Assembly (NCBI RefSeq): GCF_000293865.2
Contig: NZ_ALKN02000004.1
Coordinates: 172,944 to 236,943 of the forward strand
DNA from: Limnohabitans sp. Rim28
GTDB taxonomy: Bacteria > Pseudomonadota > Gammaproteobacteria > Burkholderiales > Burkholderiaceae_C
Direction: 5' to 3'
Length of the DNA: 64,000 bases
Shown here piece by piece: positions 36,206 through 45,448 of the stretch; position 1 is the first letter of the stretch; each line of letters opens with the position of its first letter. Below the pieces are notes generated by a model that had not been told where the DNA came from, searched no databases, and saw only the letters and a program-made list of their open reading frames with translations. Made by a program: the position numbers and the translations under genes.

Positions 36206-37177
36206 ATGGATTGCATGCACGCACCCGCCTTGTCTTCACCCACTTGGACCGCCATCACCACCGAGCCCGATGGCTTGGGCGAATCGCCCTTTTGGCACCC
36301 GCAAGAGCAGCATCTGTATTGGGTGGACATTCCGGGTCGGCGCATCGCGCGTGTGGCGGTGCAGGGCCTGCAGGCGCAAGGCCCGGTGGAGTACTGGCCT
36401 TTGACGCAAGAGCCCGGTTGCATTGCGCCTGTGCAAGGTGGCGGTTTGATCATGGCCTTGCGCGATGGCATTTACCTTGCACGCGAATGGGGCGGCCCCT
36501 TGCAGCTGCTGGCGGCAGCGCCCTACGACACCAGCAAGCAACGTTTCAACGATGGCAAGTGCGACGCCCAAGGCCGCTTTTGGGTGGGCAGCTTGTACGA
36601 ACCCAAAGACCAGGCGTTGGGTGCGCTGTTCAGGCTGGACGGCCAAGGTCTGCACGCCATGTTGGGTGACACCAAAGACGAGGCACATGGTGGCGTGGTC
36701 ACTGCCAATGGCCTGGCCTGGTCACCCGACAGCCGCACCGCCTACTGGGCCGACACCGCTGCGCACCAGGTGCGGGCTTTTGACTTTGATACCGCAAGCG
36801 GCCAACTCAGCCACCCCCGCGTGTTCTACCAAGCCATTCCTAAATCCGCAGGCTGGGCCTGGGGAGGCGCCACGCCCTACGGCGGCCGACCCGACGGCGC
36901 GGCGGTGGACGCAGAAGGTTGCTACTGGTCCGCCCAATACGAAGGCGGGCGCCTGCTGCGCATCGCGCCCAGCGGGCAAGTGCTGGCCGAAGTGCCCACC
37001 CCGGCCCTGTGCCCCACCATGCCCTGCTTTGGCGGTGCGGACCTGAAAACCCTGTTCATCACCACCGCCCGCCATGGCCGCAGTGAGCAAGAGCTGGCGC
37101 ACTACCCCGGTGCAGGGTGTGTGTGGGCGATGCGGGTGGAGGTGGCGGGGGTGCCGGTGAATGTTTATCGGGCATGA
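36206..37177 (+). CDS. SMP-30/gluconolactonase-family sugar lactonase
   Basis: 323 aa six-bladed beta-propeller. Metal-site and family blocks are DGLGESPFWHPQEQHLYWVD (the conserved Glu), RFNDGKCDAQGRFWVG (Asn/Asp), ANGLAWSPDSRTAYWADT (Asn and Asp) and GGRPDGAAVDAEGCYWSAQY. It hydrolyses sugar-acid lactones. Start ATG at 36206; a second ATG nine bases later is also possible. It lies 77 bp before glcE but has no obvious link with glycolate. Confidence 0.88.
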   Translation: MDCMHAPALSSPTWTAITTEPDGLGESPFWHPQEQHLYWVDIPGRRIARVAVQGLQAQGPVEYWPLTQEPGCIAPVQGGGLIMALRDGIYLAREWGGPLQLLAAAPYDTSKQRFNDGKCDAQGRFWVGSLYEPKDQALGALFRLDGQGLHAMLGDTKDEAHGGVVTANGLAWSPDSRTAYWADTAAHQVRAFDFDTASGQLSHPRVFYQAIPKSAGWAWGGATPYGGRPDGAAVDAEGCYWSAQYEGGRLLRIAPSGQVLAEVPTPALCPTMPCFGGADLKTLFITTARHGRSEQELAHYPGAGCVWAMRVEVAGVPVNVYRA

Positions 37178-37254
37178 CCCGCGCAATTTCCCACAACCTG
37201 CCCGTTCAAAAAATTCACGCACGCGTCAGGGCGTGGGCGTTACCATCTTTGACC

Positions 37255-38400
37255 ATGGAAGCTCTACTCAATTCCCTCACCGATGCCGTGCGCCAGGCGG
37301 GTGCGGATGGCCGTGTGCTGCGTTTGCGCGGCGGCGGCAGCAAAGATTTTTGGGGCCAAAGCCTCACGGGTGAGGTGCTGGACACCCGGGCTTATGCGGG
37401 TATCGTCAGTTACGAGCCCAGTGAGCTGGTGGTCACGGCGCGCTGCGGCACGCCGCTGGCCGAACTGGAAGCCGCCCTAGCCGAAAAAGGCCAGTGCCTG
37501 GCGTTTGAGCCACCGCACTTCGGACCCCATTCGACCGTGGGCGGCATGGTGGCTGCAGGCCTGAGCGGCCCAGCCCGCGCCACCGCTGGCGCTGTGCGTG
37601 ACTTTATTTTGGGTGCCCGTTTCATCAACGGCTTGGGTGAGCACCTGACGTTTGGCGGCCAGGTCATGAAAAACGTGGCCGGTTACGACGTGAGCCGCCT
37701 CATGGCCGGCAGCTGGGGCACGCTGGGCCTGATCACCGAGGTCAGCCTCAAGGTCTTGCCGGTGGCCCCGGCCGAAGCCACGCTGATGATCGCGGGCCTG
37801 GCCCAGGGCCCCGCGCTGAATTTGTTGCACCGCTGGGGCGGGCAGCCCCTGCCTTTGAATGCCAGCGCCTGGGTGCGCGACCCCACGGCCCAGCCGGAGG
37901 CCGATTATTTGTTTGTGCGTCTGCGCGGTGCGGTGGCCGCGGTGCAGTCGGCCATGGCCCGGATGGGTGCCGATGCGCTGGCGCTGGGCGCTCAGGTGCA
38001 GGCCATGGACAAGGCCGAAGCCGCGCAAGACTGGCGTGCCAGCGCCGAGCAGACGCTGCCGTTTTTTGACGCGCCCAGCCCGGATGACTGCCTCTGGCGC
38101 CTGTCGGTGCCGCAAACCGCGCCGGTGCTGGACTTGCCGTATGCCCAATACATCGAATGGCAAGGTGCACAGCGCTGGTTGTGGGCACCCGCTTCTGCGG
38201 CCTTGGCCTTGCGTGGGCTGGCGCAATCGGTGGGTGGCCACGCCACCCTGTTCCGTGCCAGCGCCGCACATGCCGAGCTGGACAAAATCGCCGGCGTGAA
38301 CACCCCGCTGGACGCCGTCCAGCAACGCATCCAGCAACAATTGCAAAAGCAGTTCGACCCGAAAGGCGTGTTCGCCACCGGTCGCATGCACCCCCTCTGA
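37255..38400 (+). CDS. glcE: Glycolate oxidase FAD-binding subunit
   Basis: 381 aa with the PCMH-type FAD domain reduced as in GlcE: RLRGGGSKDFWG, LVVTARCGTPLAELEAAL, FGPHSTVGGMVAAGLSGPAR, FGGQVMKNVAGYDVSRLMAGSWGTLGLITEVSLKVLP. GlcE works in the GlcDEF complex, oxidising glycolate to glyoxylate. The ATG at 37255 agrees with the family start; the longer frame overlaps the lactonase gene. glcF follows 11 bp later. The catalytic glcD that normally precedes is absent. Confidence 0.92.
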   Translation: MEALLNSLTDAVRQAGADGRVLRLRGGGSKDFWGQSLTGEVLDTRAYAGIVSYEPSELVVTARCGTPLAELEAALAEKGQCLAFEPPHFGPHSTVGGMVAAGLSGPARATAGAVRDFILGARFINGLGEHLTFGGQVMKNVAGYDVSRLMAGSWGTLGLITEVSLKVLPVAPAEATLMIAGLAQGPALNLLHRWGGQPLPLNASAWVRDPTAQPEADYLFVRLRGAVAAVQSAMARMGADALALGAQVQAMDKAEAAQDWRASAEQTLPFFDAPSPDDCLWRLSVPQTAPVLDLPYAQYIEWQGAQRWLWAPASAALALRGLAQSVGGHATLFRASAAHAELDKIAGVNTPLDAVQQRIQQQLQKQFDPKGVFATGRMHPL

Positions 38401-38411
38401 GGCGAATCGTC

Positions 38412-39653
38412 ATGCAAACCAAGCTCGCCCCCGAATACCAAAACACCCCCGATGGCCTGGCGGCCGAAGCGATTCTGCGCAAGTGCGTGCACTGCGGCTT
38501 TTGCACCGCCACTTGCCCCACCTACCAGCTGCTGGGCGACGAGTTGGACGGCCCGCGTGGCCGCATTTACCTGATGAAGCAGGTGCTGGAAGGCGAAACG
38601 CCCACCCGCAAAACCCAGATGCACCTGGACCGGTGCCTCACCTGCCGCAACTGCGAAAGCACATGCCCGAGTGGCGTGCAATACGGCCACTTGGTGGACA
38701 TTGGCCGCAAGCTGGTGGACGCCAAAGTCGAGCGCCCTGCTGGTGAAAAGCTGGTGCGCTGGGCGCTGAAAGAAGGCCTGCCTTCGCCCCTGTTTGCCCC
38801 GGCCATGAAGATGGGCCAGATGGTGCGCGGCCTGCTGCCCGAAAGCCTGAAGGCCAAAGTGCCCGCGCCGCAAGACGCCGGTGCCTGGCCCACGGCGCAG
38901 CACGCCCGCAAGGTGCTGATGCTGGCCGGCTGCGTTCAGCCGAGCATGAGCCCCAACATCAACACCGCCACCGCCCGCGTGCTCGATGCCGCAGGCATCC
39001 AGGCTGTGACGGCTCCCAAAGCCGGTTGCTGCGGCGCGCTCAAATTCCACCTGAACGACCACGATGGCGGCAAAGACCACATGCGCGCCAACATCGACGC
39101 CTGGTGGCCACTGGTCGAATCGGGCGAGGTCGAGGCGATTGTGATGAACGCTTCGGGCTGCGGCGTGATGGTCAAGGACTACGGCCATGTGCTCAAAGAC
39201 GATTCGCTTTACGCCGACAAAGCCGCCCGCATCGGCGCGCTGACGAAAGACCTGAGCGAGCTGCTGCCCGAGCTGGTGCCTTTGCTCCAAGCCAAGATCA
39301 AACCTGAGGCGCTGCAAGCCGCAGGCCTGCAGGCCTACCACCCGCCTTGCACGCTGCAACATGGCCAGCAACTCAAAGGCGGTGTGGAAAAGCATTTGAG
39401 AGATCTGGGCTTTCAGATCAAGGTCACCGCCAACGAGTCGCACCTGTGCTGCGGCTCGGCCGGCACTTACAGCGTGCTCAACCCGGATCTGTCCAAGCAG
39501 CTGCGCGACCGCAAGCTGGGTCACCTGAATGCGCTGCAGCCCCAAGGCGTCATCAGCGCCAACATCGGCTGCATCACGCACCTGCAAAGCGGCAGTGGCC
39601 TGCCGGTGCGGCATTGGGTGGAGTTGCTGGACGAGGCGATCAGCGGCTCTTGA
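38412..39653 (+). CDS. glcF: Glycolate oxidase iron-sulfur subunit
   Basis: 413 aa. Two 4Fe-4S motifs lie near the N-terminus: CVHCGFCTATCPTY (Cys25/28/31/35) and CLTCRNCESTCPSG (Cys75/78/81/85). Two CCG (heterodisulfide-reductase-like) domains follow, with KAGCCGALKFHLNDH and LCCGSAGTYSVLNP. It passes electrons from the GlcD flavin to the quinone pool. A much longer in-frame extension is antisense noise inside glcE; the ATG at 38412 follows the glcE stop. Confidence 0.93.
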   Translation: MQTKLAPEYQNTPDGLAAEAILRKCVHCGFCTATCPTYQLLGDELDGPRGRIYLMKQVLEGETPTRKTQMHLDRCLTCRNCESTCPSGVQYGHLVDIGRKLVDAKVERPAGEKLVRWALKEGLPSPLFAPAMKMGQMVRGLLPESLKAKVPAPQDAGAWPTAQHARKVLMLAGCVQPSMSPNINTATARVLDAAGIQAVTAPKAGCCGALKFHLNDHDGGKDHMRANIDAWWPLVESGEVEAIVMNASGCGVMVKDYGHVLKDDSLYADKAARIGALTKDLSELLPELVPLLQAKIKPEALQAAGLQAYHPPCTLQHGQQLKGGVEKHLRDLGFQIKVTANESHLCCGSAGTYSVLNPDLSKQLRDRKLGHLNALQPQGVISANIGCITHLQSGSGLPVRHWVELLDEAISGS

Positions 39654-39780
39654 TCGCGTCTCCAAGTCCTTTCGCCCATCCGACAAGACCCGTATCCAGC
39701 CGCACGGAAATGCTGGCAGATGTAGTATTCAACGCTCAATGGCATACCGCGCTTGCAAAGCGCACTCACAGGACTTGACG

Positions 39781-40164
39781 ATGGCGATACCTTGGTTGAT
39801 GGCGCTCAAAGTGATTCCCTGGGGCGACGTGATCGAACACGCGCCTTCGGTGCTCAAGGCTGCACGCAAGCTGATGGACCGTCAACCCGCTCAGCCTACC
39901 GGTCAAGCGGGCACCCCCGCAACCACCCCTGTGAGCGCGGTGCCGAGTCTGGGCGAACTCAAAAATGCCCTGATCGCTGCGCAAGGCCAGATCGAGCGCC
40001 AAGCCCAGACCCAGCGCGAACTCACCGAAACCCTGGCCGAGTTGGCCGAACAAAATGCGCGCCTGATCAGCACCGTGGAAGTGCTGCGCCTGCGCACGCG
40101 GGTGCTGGTGTGGGGCGGTGCAGTTGTGTTGCTCTGGTTGGCCGTATTGACTTGGCAGGCCTGA
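39781..40164 (+). CDS. Conserved hypothetical protein with coiled coil and C-terminal membrane anchor
   Basis: 127 aa. An amphipathic start (MAIPWLMALKVIPWGDVIEHAPSVL) is followed by a Pro/Thr-rich linker, a coiled coil near residues 60-100 (LIAAQGQIERQAQTQRELTE, then LAEQNARLISTVEVL), and one C-terminal membrane helix (VLVWGGAVVLLWLAVLTW). AGGA precedes the ATG. Such small tail-anchored proteins are common in Burkholderiales; no function is recognised. It is convergent with the glutathione peroxidase gene. Confidence 0.7.
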   Translation: MAIPWLMALKVIPWGDVIEHAPSVLKAARKLMDRQPAQPTGQAGTPATTPVSAVPSLGELKNALIAAQGQIERQAQTQRELTETLAELAEQNARLISTVEVLRLRTRVLVWGGAVVLLWLAVLTWQA

Positions 40165-40209
40165 ACGGGCTCAGGCCCGAGATGGCGCAGGCCCAGTTCG
40201 GGCAACAGG

Positions 40210-40692
40210 TCAAGCCGCCAGCGCTGCCTCAATGTCCTTGGCGATTTTCTCGGGCGCATCCTGCGGTGCATAGCGCTTGATCACACGCCCATCGCGCCCC
40301 ACCAGAAACTTGGTGAAGTTCCATTTGATGGCCTTGCTGCCCAAAATGCCGGGCGCTTCGGCGGTGAGCCATTGGTAAAGCGGGTGGGCACCGTCGCCAT
40401 TGACTTTGACCTTGCTCATCATCTGAAAGCTCACGCCGTAGTTTTTCTGGCAGAAGTTGGCAATTTGCGTGTCGTCGCCCGGGTCTTGGCTGGCGAACTG
40501 GTTGCAGGGAAAGCCCAGCACGGCCAAGCCTTGGTCGGCATAGGATTTGTGCAGCTTTTCCAGGCCGGTGAACTGGGGCGTGAAGCCGCAGGCGCTGGCG
40601 GTGTTGACGATCAGCATCACTTGGCCCTTGTAGCGCGACAGGGGCACGGTTTGATGGTCGATGCTTTGGGCTTCGAGGTCGTAGAGGCTCAT
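40210..40692 (-). CDS. Glutathione peroxidase (cysteine type)
   Basis: 160 aa. Active-site NTASACGFTPQF puts the peroxidatic Cys at residue 35, in the position of selenocysteine in animal enzymes. FPCNQF (Gln65) and KWNFTKFLV (Trp) complete the catalytic tetrad. Normal length for bacterial BtuE-type enzymes, which usually reduce peroxides with thioredoxin or glutathione. The cysteine codon, and not TGA, shows this is not a selenoprotein even though selD is present in the window. Confidence 0.92.
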   Translation of the reverse strand: MSLYDLEAQSIDHQTVPLSRYKGQVMLIVNTASACGFTPQFTGLEKLHKSYADQGLAVLGFPCNQFASQDPGDDTQIANFCQKNYGVSFQMMSKVKVNGDGAHPLYQWLTAEAPGILGSKAIKWNFTKFLVGRDGRVIKRYAPQDAPEKIAKDIEAALAA

Positions 40693-40752
40693 GGTGTGCT
40701 TAGCGGTCAGGGTTGGTGGAATCGGGCTGCGACTTGTTTGCTGGTTAGGCCA

Positions 40753-41544
40753 TCAATTTGACGGGTTGAAAGCGAATTGTTCGATGGCGGTATATGCCTC
40801 CTCCGATGCGCCGAAAAACATATGAAATCCTGAGCTGCAGGGATTTTGAGGCTGCGCTTCACCGCCTTTTATCAAGACATATTCCGTTCTCGAAGGGTTC
40901 GTTTTTTGTTGTTGGTCATAAACCGCTTTGGTTCTTGCTGGCAATGTTTTAGAACACTGCTCCCGCTCATGGGCTAAAAAAAGGATGGGTATTTTGGTCT
41001 TATCGTTAAAGTCTGCACCATGACGAGCTGCGCTAAAAATGGCCCCGGCGATCAGGTCCTCTTTTTGTGACTTCTGAAGCGCTTTGTAAAACTCAGTGAT
41101 GCTCACAGCCCCATTGCTATGGCCCATGATCCAGACAGGCAGCGAGTACATATCCTTGAAGTGACGAACGACACTTTCTATACGGAGCAGATGTTCATTG
41201 GCTTGTCGTGAAGTGGGGTAATCGATTCCTGGAAGGTTAATGGGCGAGTCAAAAACCACCACATTGAAGGCGCCACGGCTTAATTTTTCATCACTTAATG
41301 GCTTGAGCGTATTTCCGTAAAAGCCACCTAAGTTTTTACGATCAGGGGTTAGGCCAATTCGGCCCTCTCCGCCGGGGATAAAGACCAACGTGGCTTTGGC
41401 TTGTTTGGCTGGCCATAAAAAACTGAGGGTTGGCGCATCACTGAACAAAAACCCTTTCTCTTTGAATTCGACGCTCACCACCTGCGCAAACGCCCATGCG
41501 TGCGTCAGAAAGCCGATTCCAAAAATAAGCCATTTAGACATCAC
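40753..41544 (-). CDS. Alpha/beta-hydrolase-like secreted protein, low GC
   Basis: 263 aa with a signal peptide (WLIFGIGFLTHAWAFAQ). The nucleophile elbow is GHSNGAVS in WIMGHSNGAVSITEF; earlier ATLVFIPGGEGRIG looks like the oxyanion region and a late GFHMFFG carries a candidate catalytic His. The composition is clearly more AT-rich than all neighbours, with many AAA/TTT codons, which suggests recent transfer. It may be a lipase/esterase-like or a periplasmic hydrolase; substrate unknown. Confidence 0.7.
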   Translation of the reverse strand: MMSKWLIFGIGFLTHAWAFAQVVSVEFKEKGFLFSDAPTLSFLWPAKQAKATLVFIPGGEGRIGLTPDRKNLGGFYGNTLKPLSDEKLSRGAFNVVVFDSPINLPGIDYPTSRQANEHLLRIESVVRHFKDMYSLPVWIMGHSNGAVSITEFYKALQKSQKEDLIAGAIFSAARHGADFNDKTKIPILFLAHEREQCSKTLPARTKAVYDQQQKTNPSRTEYVLIKGGEAQPQNPCSSGFHMFFGASEEAYTAIEQFAFNPSN

Positions 41545-41592
41545 AATCCTCCGCAGTGTTGGCGCAACAGTCGGCTAGAACGCTCTAGAGTT

Positions 41593-42489
41593 TCAGCCTT
41601 TCTTTGAACTATAGCCAATCACCGACAAAGCTGCCGCTAACATAATGAGGGCCCCGCCGATCAGGGTGCGGCTGTCCCAGCTGGAGGCGCCCAGCAAGAC
41701 CGAGGACACGCTGGCAAACAGCACCTCGGACAGCATGACCAGGGCCGTCGTGTGGGCTGCAAGTCGGGCAGCGCCGTATTGCAGCGCCAAGTTGCCCAAC
41801 AAAAACGAGAGGCTCAGCAAGGCCACCAGGGGCAGCCAGCCCCAAGTGGGGGCCGCGCCGATGGCCACCACCCCTGTGGCCAAACCCGCAATCGCTGCCA
41901 GCGTGGCCATGACCGCGCCGCCGCCAAACATGGCCAGGGTGCGCGATGCGCTGGGGCTGTCCTTGAGCTTGAGCAGCAAGGCGTTGGTGATGGCAAAAGT
42001 CAGGCCGCCCATCAGCGCCAGCCCATCGGCCAGGCTTTCGGGCACCGGCCAAGGCGTTTCGGGGGTTTTGAGCACGATGAACAAACCGGCCAGCGCCAGC
42101 ACCAAGCGCACCAGGGCCATGGGTGTGGGCTTTTCACCCAGCAGCCACCAGGCCACCAGCACCGACCAAGCGGGCATCAGATAAAACAACAACACCACGC
42201 GCACCACGTCGCCCACGGTCACAGCCCAGTTGAAGCCGACATTGGTCAGGCCCGAGGCGAGCAACAAGAGCCACAGCCCGGGGTGGCCGCGCCAGCTCTG
42301 AAGTTGCCCACTGCGCCAAAGCCAAAGGGCGATGGACACGAAGACAAAGGCGTAAACCAGCGCCGTGGCCCACAGTGGATGCAGACCTTGTGCTTCGAGC
42401 TGTTTGAAGGGCCACCAGCACACGCCCCAAACAAAAGCGTTGAACAGGAGCCCGGCGACCGCCAGGCTTTTGGGGGAGGTGTTGCCCAT
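41593..42489 (-). CDS. EamA/DMT-superfamily transporter
   Basis: 298 aa with ten hydrophobic segments and the duplicated EamA layout (NAFVWGVCWWPFKQLEAQG in the first half, GNLALQYGAARLAAHTTALVM in the second). The ATG at 42489 begins 10 bp after the DedA stop and replaces a longer frame that would overlap DedA. Likely a metabolite exporter; the substrate cannot be told. Confidence 0.82.
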   Translation of the reverse strand: MGNTSPKSLAVAGLLFNAFVWGVCWWPFKQLEAQGLHPLWATALVYAFVFVSIALWLWRSGQLQSWRGHPGLWLLLLASGLTNVGFNWAVTVGDVVRVVLLFYLMPAWSVLVAWWLLGEKPTPMALVRLVLALAGLFIVLKTPETPWPVPESLADGLALMGGLTFAITNALLLKLKDSPSASRTLAMFGGGAVMATLAAIAGLATGVVAIGAAPTWGWLPLVALLSLSFLLGNLALQYGAARLAAHTTALVMLSEVLFASVSSVLLGASSWDSRTLIGGALIMLAAALSVIGYSSKKG

Positions 42490-42499
42490 GGAGGGCAGA

Positions 42500-43138
42500 T
42501 CAGGAGGCGTCGCCTGAGGCTTTGGCCGCCGCCAGCGTGGCTTGGCGCTTGCGCCACCAGCGCCAAACCAGCCAGGCCAGGCCGATGCCCAGCAGGGCAA
42601 AAATGCCATGCTGGAACTGGCGCAGCACGCCAAACATCCAGTCCCAGTTTTGCGCACCAAAGTAACCCAGGTAGACCCAGATCGGCACGCTGATCAGGGC
42701 TGCAAAGCCGTCCATGAAGAACCAGGTGCCGAAGCTCACACGGCGGCTCATGCCGGCTGAGAAAAACACCGGCGTGCGCAAACCGGGCAGAAAGCGGGCC
42801 ACGAACATGACCCATTTGCCGTATTTTTCAAAAGCTTCTTGTGCACGGGCAAAGCGCTCGGGTGTGAGGATTCTGCGAAAACCGGGCAGTTTGGCAATGC
42901 GCTCGCCATACAGGCGGCCCAAAGTGAACATCAGACCATCACCCACCATCACGCCCGCCATGCCCACGGCAAACATGGTGTGCACATCGGCATGCCCCAA
43001 ACCTGCGATCACGCCGCCTGTGACCAGGGTCACATCCTCAGGAACGGGTACACCAAAACCGCAAATGAGCAACATCACAAATACAGCCAAATAGCCGTAT
43101 TGGGTGAAGATGGGCATCAGAAACTCAAAAACTTCCAT
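42500..43138 (-). CDS. DedA-family membrane protein
   Basis: 212 aa. Family motifs are FGVPVPEDVTLVTGGVIAG, GDGLMFTLGRLYG and the conserved RFLPGLRTPVFFSAG; the C-terminal helix is followed by a basic tail. DedA proteins are undecaprenyl-phosphate or lipid flippases needed for envelope integrity. The ATG at 43138 is the family-type start; a frame to 43354 exists but reads into the alr promoter region. It is divergent from alr and followed by the EamA gene. Confidence 0.88.
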   Translation of the reverse strand: MEVFEFLMPIFTQYGYLAVFVMLLICGFGVPVPEDVTLVTGGVIAGLGHADVHTMFAVGMAGVMVGDGLMFTLGRLYGERIAKLPGFRRILTPERFARAQEAFEKYGKWVMFVARFLPGLRTPVFFSAGMSRRVSFGTWFFMDGFAALISVPIWVYLGYFGAQNWDWMFGVLRQFQHGIFALLGIGLAWLVWRWWRKRQATLAAAKASGDAS

Positions 43139-43356
43139 GGATTTCAAGGTTTGGCCGCTTAAAAAAACCCCTGGCGAAATGCAGGGGCTCAGCAGGCTGC
43201 GCGCCAGTGTAAAGCATTTGTAAGCCCCTTCCAGAGACGGGTCAGGTCGCTGTGGTCCCACACTTTGGGGTCGATTTGACAGGGCTCGTCGGGCCGCTTG
43301 CAGGGGGGGACTTTGCTGGCACACTTGCGTGTGTTCGTCAGTCCTTTTGCACACCC

Positions 43357-44454
43357 ATGCCCCGCCCGATACAAGCCACCATTCACCCTCAAGCCTTGCG
43401 CCACAACCTGAACCGGGTGCGCCTGGCCGCCCCTGATGCGCAAGTTTGGGCGGTGGTCAAGGCCAATGCGTATGGGCATGGCATTGAGCATGTGTTTGAG
43501 GGGCTGCGTGGTGCCGACGGATTTGCCCTGCTGGACTTGAGCGAGGCCCAGCGCGTGCGTGCTTTGGGTTGGCGCGGTCCGATCTTGCTTTTGGAGGGGG
43601 CCTTTGAGGCGCGCGATCTTGAACTGTGCTCGCGTCTGAACCTGTGGCACACGGTGCATTGCGACGAGCAGATCGACATGTTGGCGCTTCACAAGACGCA
43701 CGAGCCGCACCGTATTTTTCTGAAAATGAACTCTGGCATGAACCGGCTGGGCTTTGCTCCCCAGCGCTTTCGTTCGGCCTGGACGCGCTTGAACGCTTTG
43801 CCTCAGGTGGATGAAATTTCGCTCATGACCCATTTCAGCGATGCCGACGGCCCCAAAGGCATCGCCGCGCAAATGGCCCTTTTTGAAGAAGCCACCCGTG
43901 ATTTACCCGGTGAACGCAGTTTGAGCAACAGCGCTGCAGCGCTGCGCCATGCGCAGGACGGGGCCGTGAAGGCCGATTGGATTCGCCCTGGTATCGCGGT
44001 GTATGGCAGTTCGCCCGACTTTCCTGAAAACAACGCGAGCGATTGGCATTTGCAGCCAGTCATGAGTTTGAATGCCCAGGTCATTGCGGTGCAGTCACTG
44101 CAAGCGGGCGACAGTGTGGGCTATGGCTCCAGCTTTGTGGCCGATGGGGCCATGCGCATCGGTGTGGTGGCCTGTGGTTATGCCGATGGCTATCCGCGCA
44201 TCTGCCCCACCGGCACGCCGGTACTGGTGAATGGGCAGCGCGGCCGTACGGTGGGGCGGGTCAGCATGGACATGTTGACCGTGGATTTGAGCCCCTTTCC
44301 GGATGCCGGTGTGGGCAGTACCGTCACGCTTTGGGGACGGTCGGTTTCGGGCCCGGTGCTCAGCATCGATGAGGTGGCACAAAAGGCAGGCACCGTGGGC
44401 TATGAGCTCATGTGCGCGTTGGCGCCGCGGGTGCCTGTGGTGGTGGCCGACTGA
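43357..44454 (+). CDS. alr: Alanine racemase
   Basis: 365 aa fold-type III PLP enzyme. The cofactor lysine is Lys35 in [12 protein letters not shown], with the catalytic tyrosine in DSVGYGSSF. Other blocks are [29 protein letters not shown] and [12 protein letters not shown]. It supplies D-alanine for peptidoglycan, acting in the same pathway as the D,D-carboxypeptidase at 59 kb. The ATG at 43357 fits the usual start [10 protein letters not shown]. Confidence 0.95.
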   Translation: MPRPIQATIHPQALRHNLNRVRLAAPDAQVWAVVKANAYGHGIEHVFEGLRGADGFALLDLSEAQRVRALGWRGPILLLEGAFEARDLELCSRLNLWHTVHCDEQIDMLALHKTHEPHRIFLKMNSGMNRLGFAPQRFRSAWTRLNALPQVDEISLMTHFSDADGPKGIAAQMALFEEATRDLPGERSLSNSAAALRHAQDGAVKADWIRPGIAVYGSSPDFPENNASDWHLQPVMSLNAQVIAVQSLQAGDSVGYGSSFVADGAMRIGVVACGYADGYPRICPTGTPVLVNGQRGRTVGRVSMDMLTVDLSPFPDAGVGSTVTLWGRSVSGPVLSIDEVAQKAGTVGYELMCALAPRVPVVVAD

Positions 44455-44509
44455 AAGTTTGCTGCGCGGGGGACATGGCCCCCTTGCGCTTGGCCGCACA
44501 ATTGTTTTC

Positions 44510-45433
44510 ATGCCCTACCGCACCCCACCGCACCCCCATGACCAACGTGCCTTGGTGGTGGCGCTGGTCTTGATCGTCATCTGGGGCGGCAATTTCACCC
44601 TGCAAAAGTACCTGTTTGACCTGATCACGCCAGGTGGTTTTTTGTGGGCGCGTTACCTCATCATGCCCGTGTGTGCCTTGCTGCTGATGCGTTGGCGCAT
44701 GGGCGCTTGGCTGCCTCCCTTGCCGCGCAAGGACTGGATGCACATGGCCTGGCTGGGTTTCATTGGCCATTCTTTGCACGTGGGTCTGGTGACTTACGGC
44801 ATCCATTGGTCCACGGCGTTTTCCAGCTCGGTCATTTTGGCCTGTGGCCCGATCTTCACTTTGCTGATCTTGCGCGTACAGGGCCTAGAGCGTTTGACGA
44901 GCGCGCAAATAGCGGGGGTCACATTGGCTTTCGGCGGCGTTTTGATGTTCTTGTCCGACAAACTGTTGGGGGGCAACTGGCGGGCGGGTGGCGGTGACTT
45001 GGTGTTGTTGGTCGCTGCATCTCTTTTTTCTTACTACACGGTGGCGGTAAGGCCTGTGATGCAACGGCATGGGCCTGTGCTGACCATGGGCTATGCGACC
45101 TTGTTGGGTGGTTTGCCAGTGATGCTGCTGTCGGTGCCTGCTGGGCTGGAGGCCAACTGGTCGCTGCTCGATTTTTGGGCTTGGGTGGGCTTGTTTTGGT
45201 CGGTGTTGGTGTCGGCCTTTTTGGGCTGGCTGGCCTGGGGTTGGATCAACACGGTGCGGGGGGTGGCCCGGTCTGCGCCCCTCATGTACCTCATGCCGCC
45301 GATGGCGGGCCTTTTTGCTTGGGCGCTGTCTGGCGAGCACTATACCTGGATCAAGATTGCCGGGGCGGGCGTGACCTTGCTGGGCGTGGCTTTGGCCCAA
45401 TATGCCGGGCAAATCAAATGGCGCATGCGCTGA
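44510..45433 (+). CDS. EamA/DMT-superfamily transporter
   Basis: 307 aa with ten hydrophobic segments in two homologous halves (LIVIWGGNFTLQKYLFD and the final TWIKIAGAGVTLLGVALAQYAG). The start at 44510 is 55 bp after alr, so it may be cotranscribed. It is a different paralogue from the gene at 41.6 kb. Substrate unknown; convergent with a TSUP transporter. Confidence 0.82.
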   Translation: MPYRTPPHPHDQRALVVALVLIVIWGGNFTLQKYLFDLITPGGFLWARYLIMPVCALLLMRWRMGAWLPPLPRKDWMHMAWLGFIGHSLHVGLVTYGIHWSTAFSSSVILACGPIFTLLILRVQGLERLTSAQIAGVTLAFGGVLMFLSDKLLGGNWRAGGGDLVLLVAASLFSYYTVAVRPVMQRHGPVLTMGYATLLGGLPVMLLSVPAGLEANWSLLDFWAWVGLFWSVLVSAFLGWLAWGWINTVRGVARSAPLMYLMPPMAGLFAWALSGEHYTWIKIAGAGVTLLGVALAQYAGQIKWRMR

Positions 45434-45448
45434 GCCGAGTGGTCGTCA

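Noticed and set aside
40210..40692. A possible selenoprotein (glutathione peroxidase)
   Set aside because: The active-site codon encodes cysteine and no in-frame TGA occurs.
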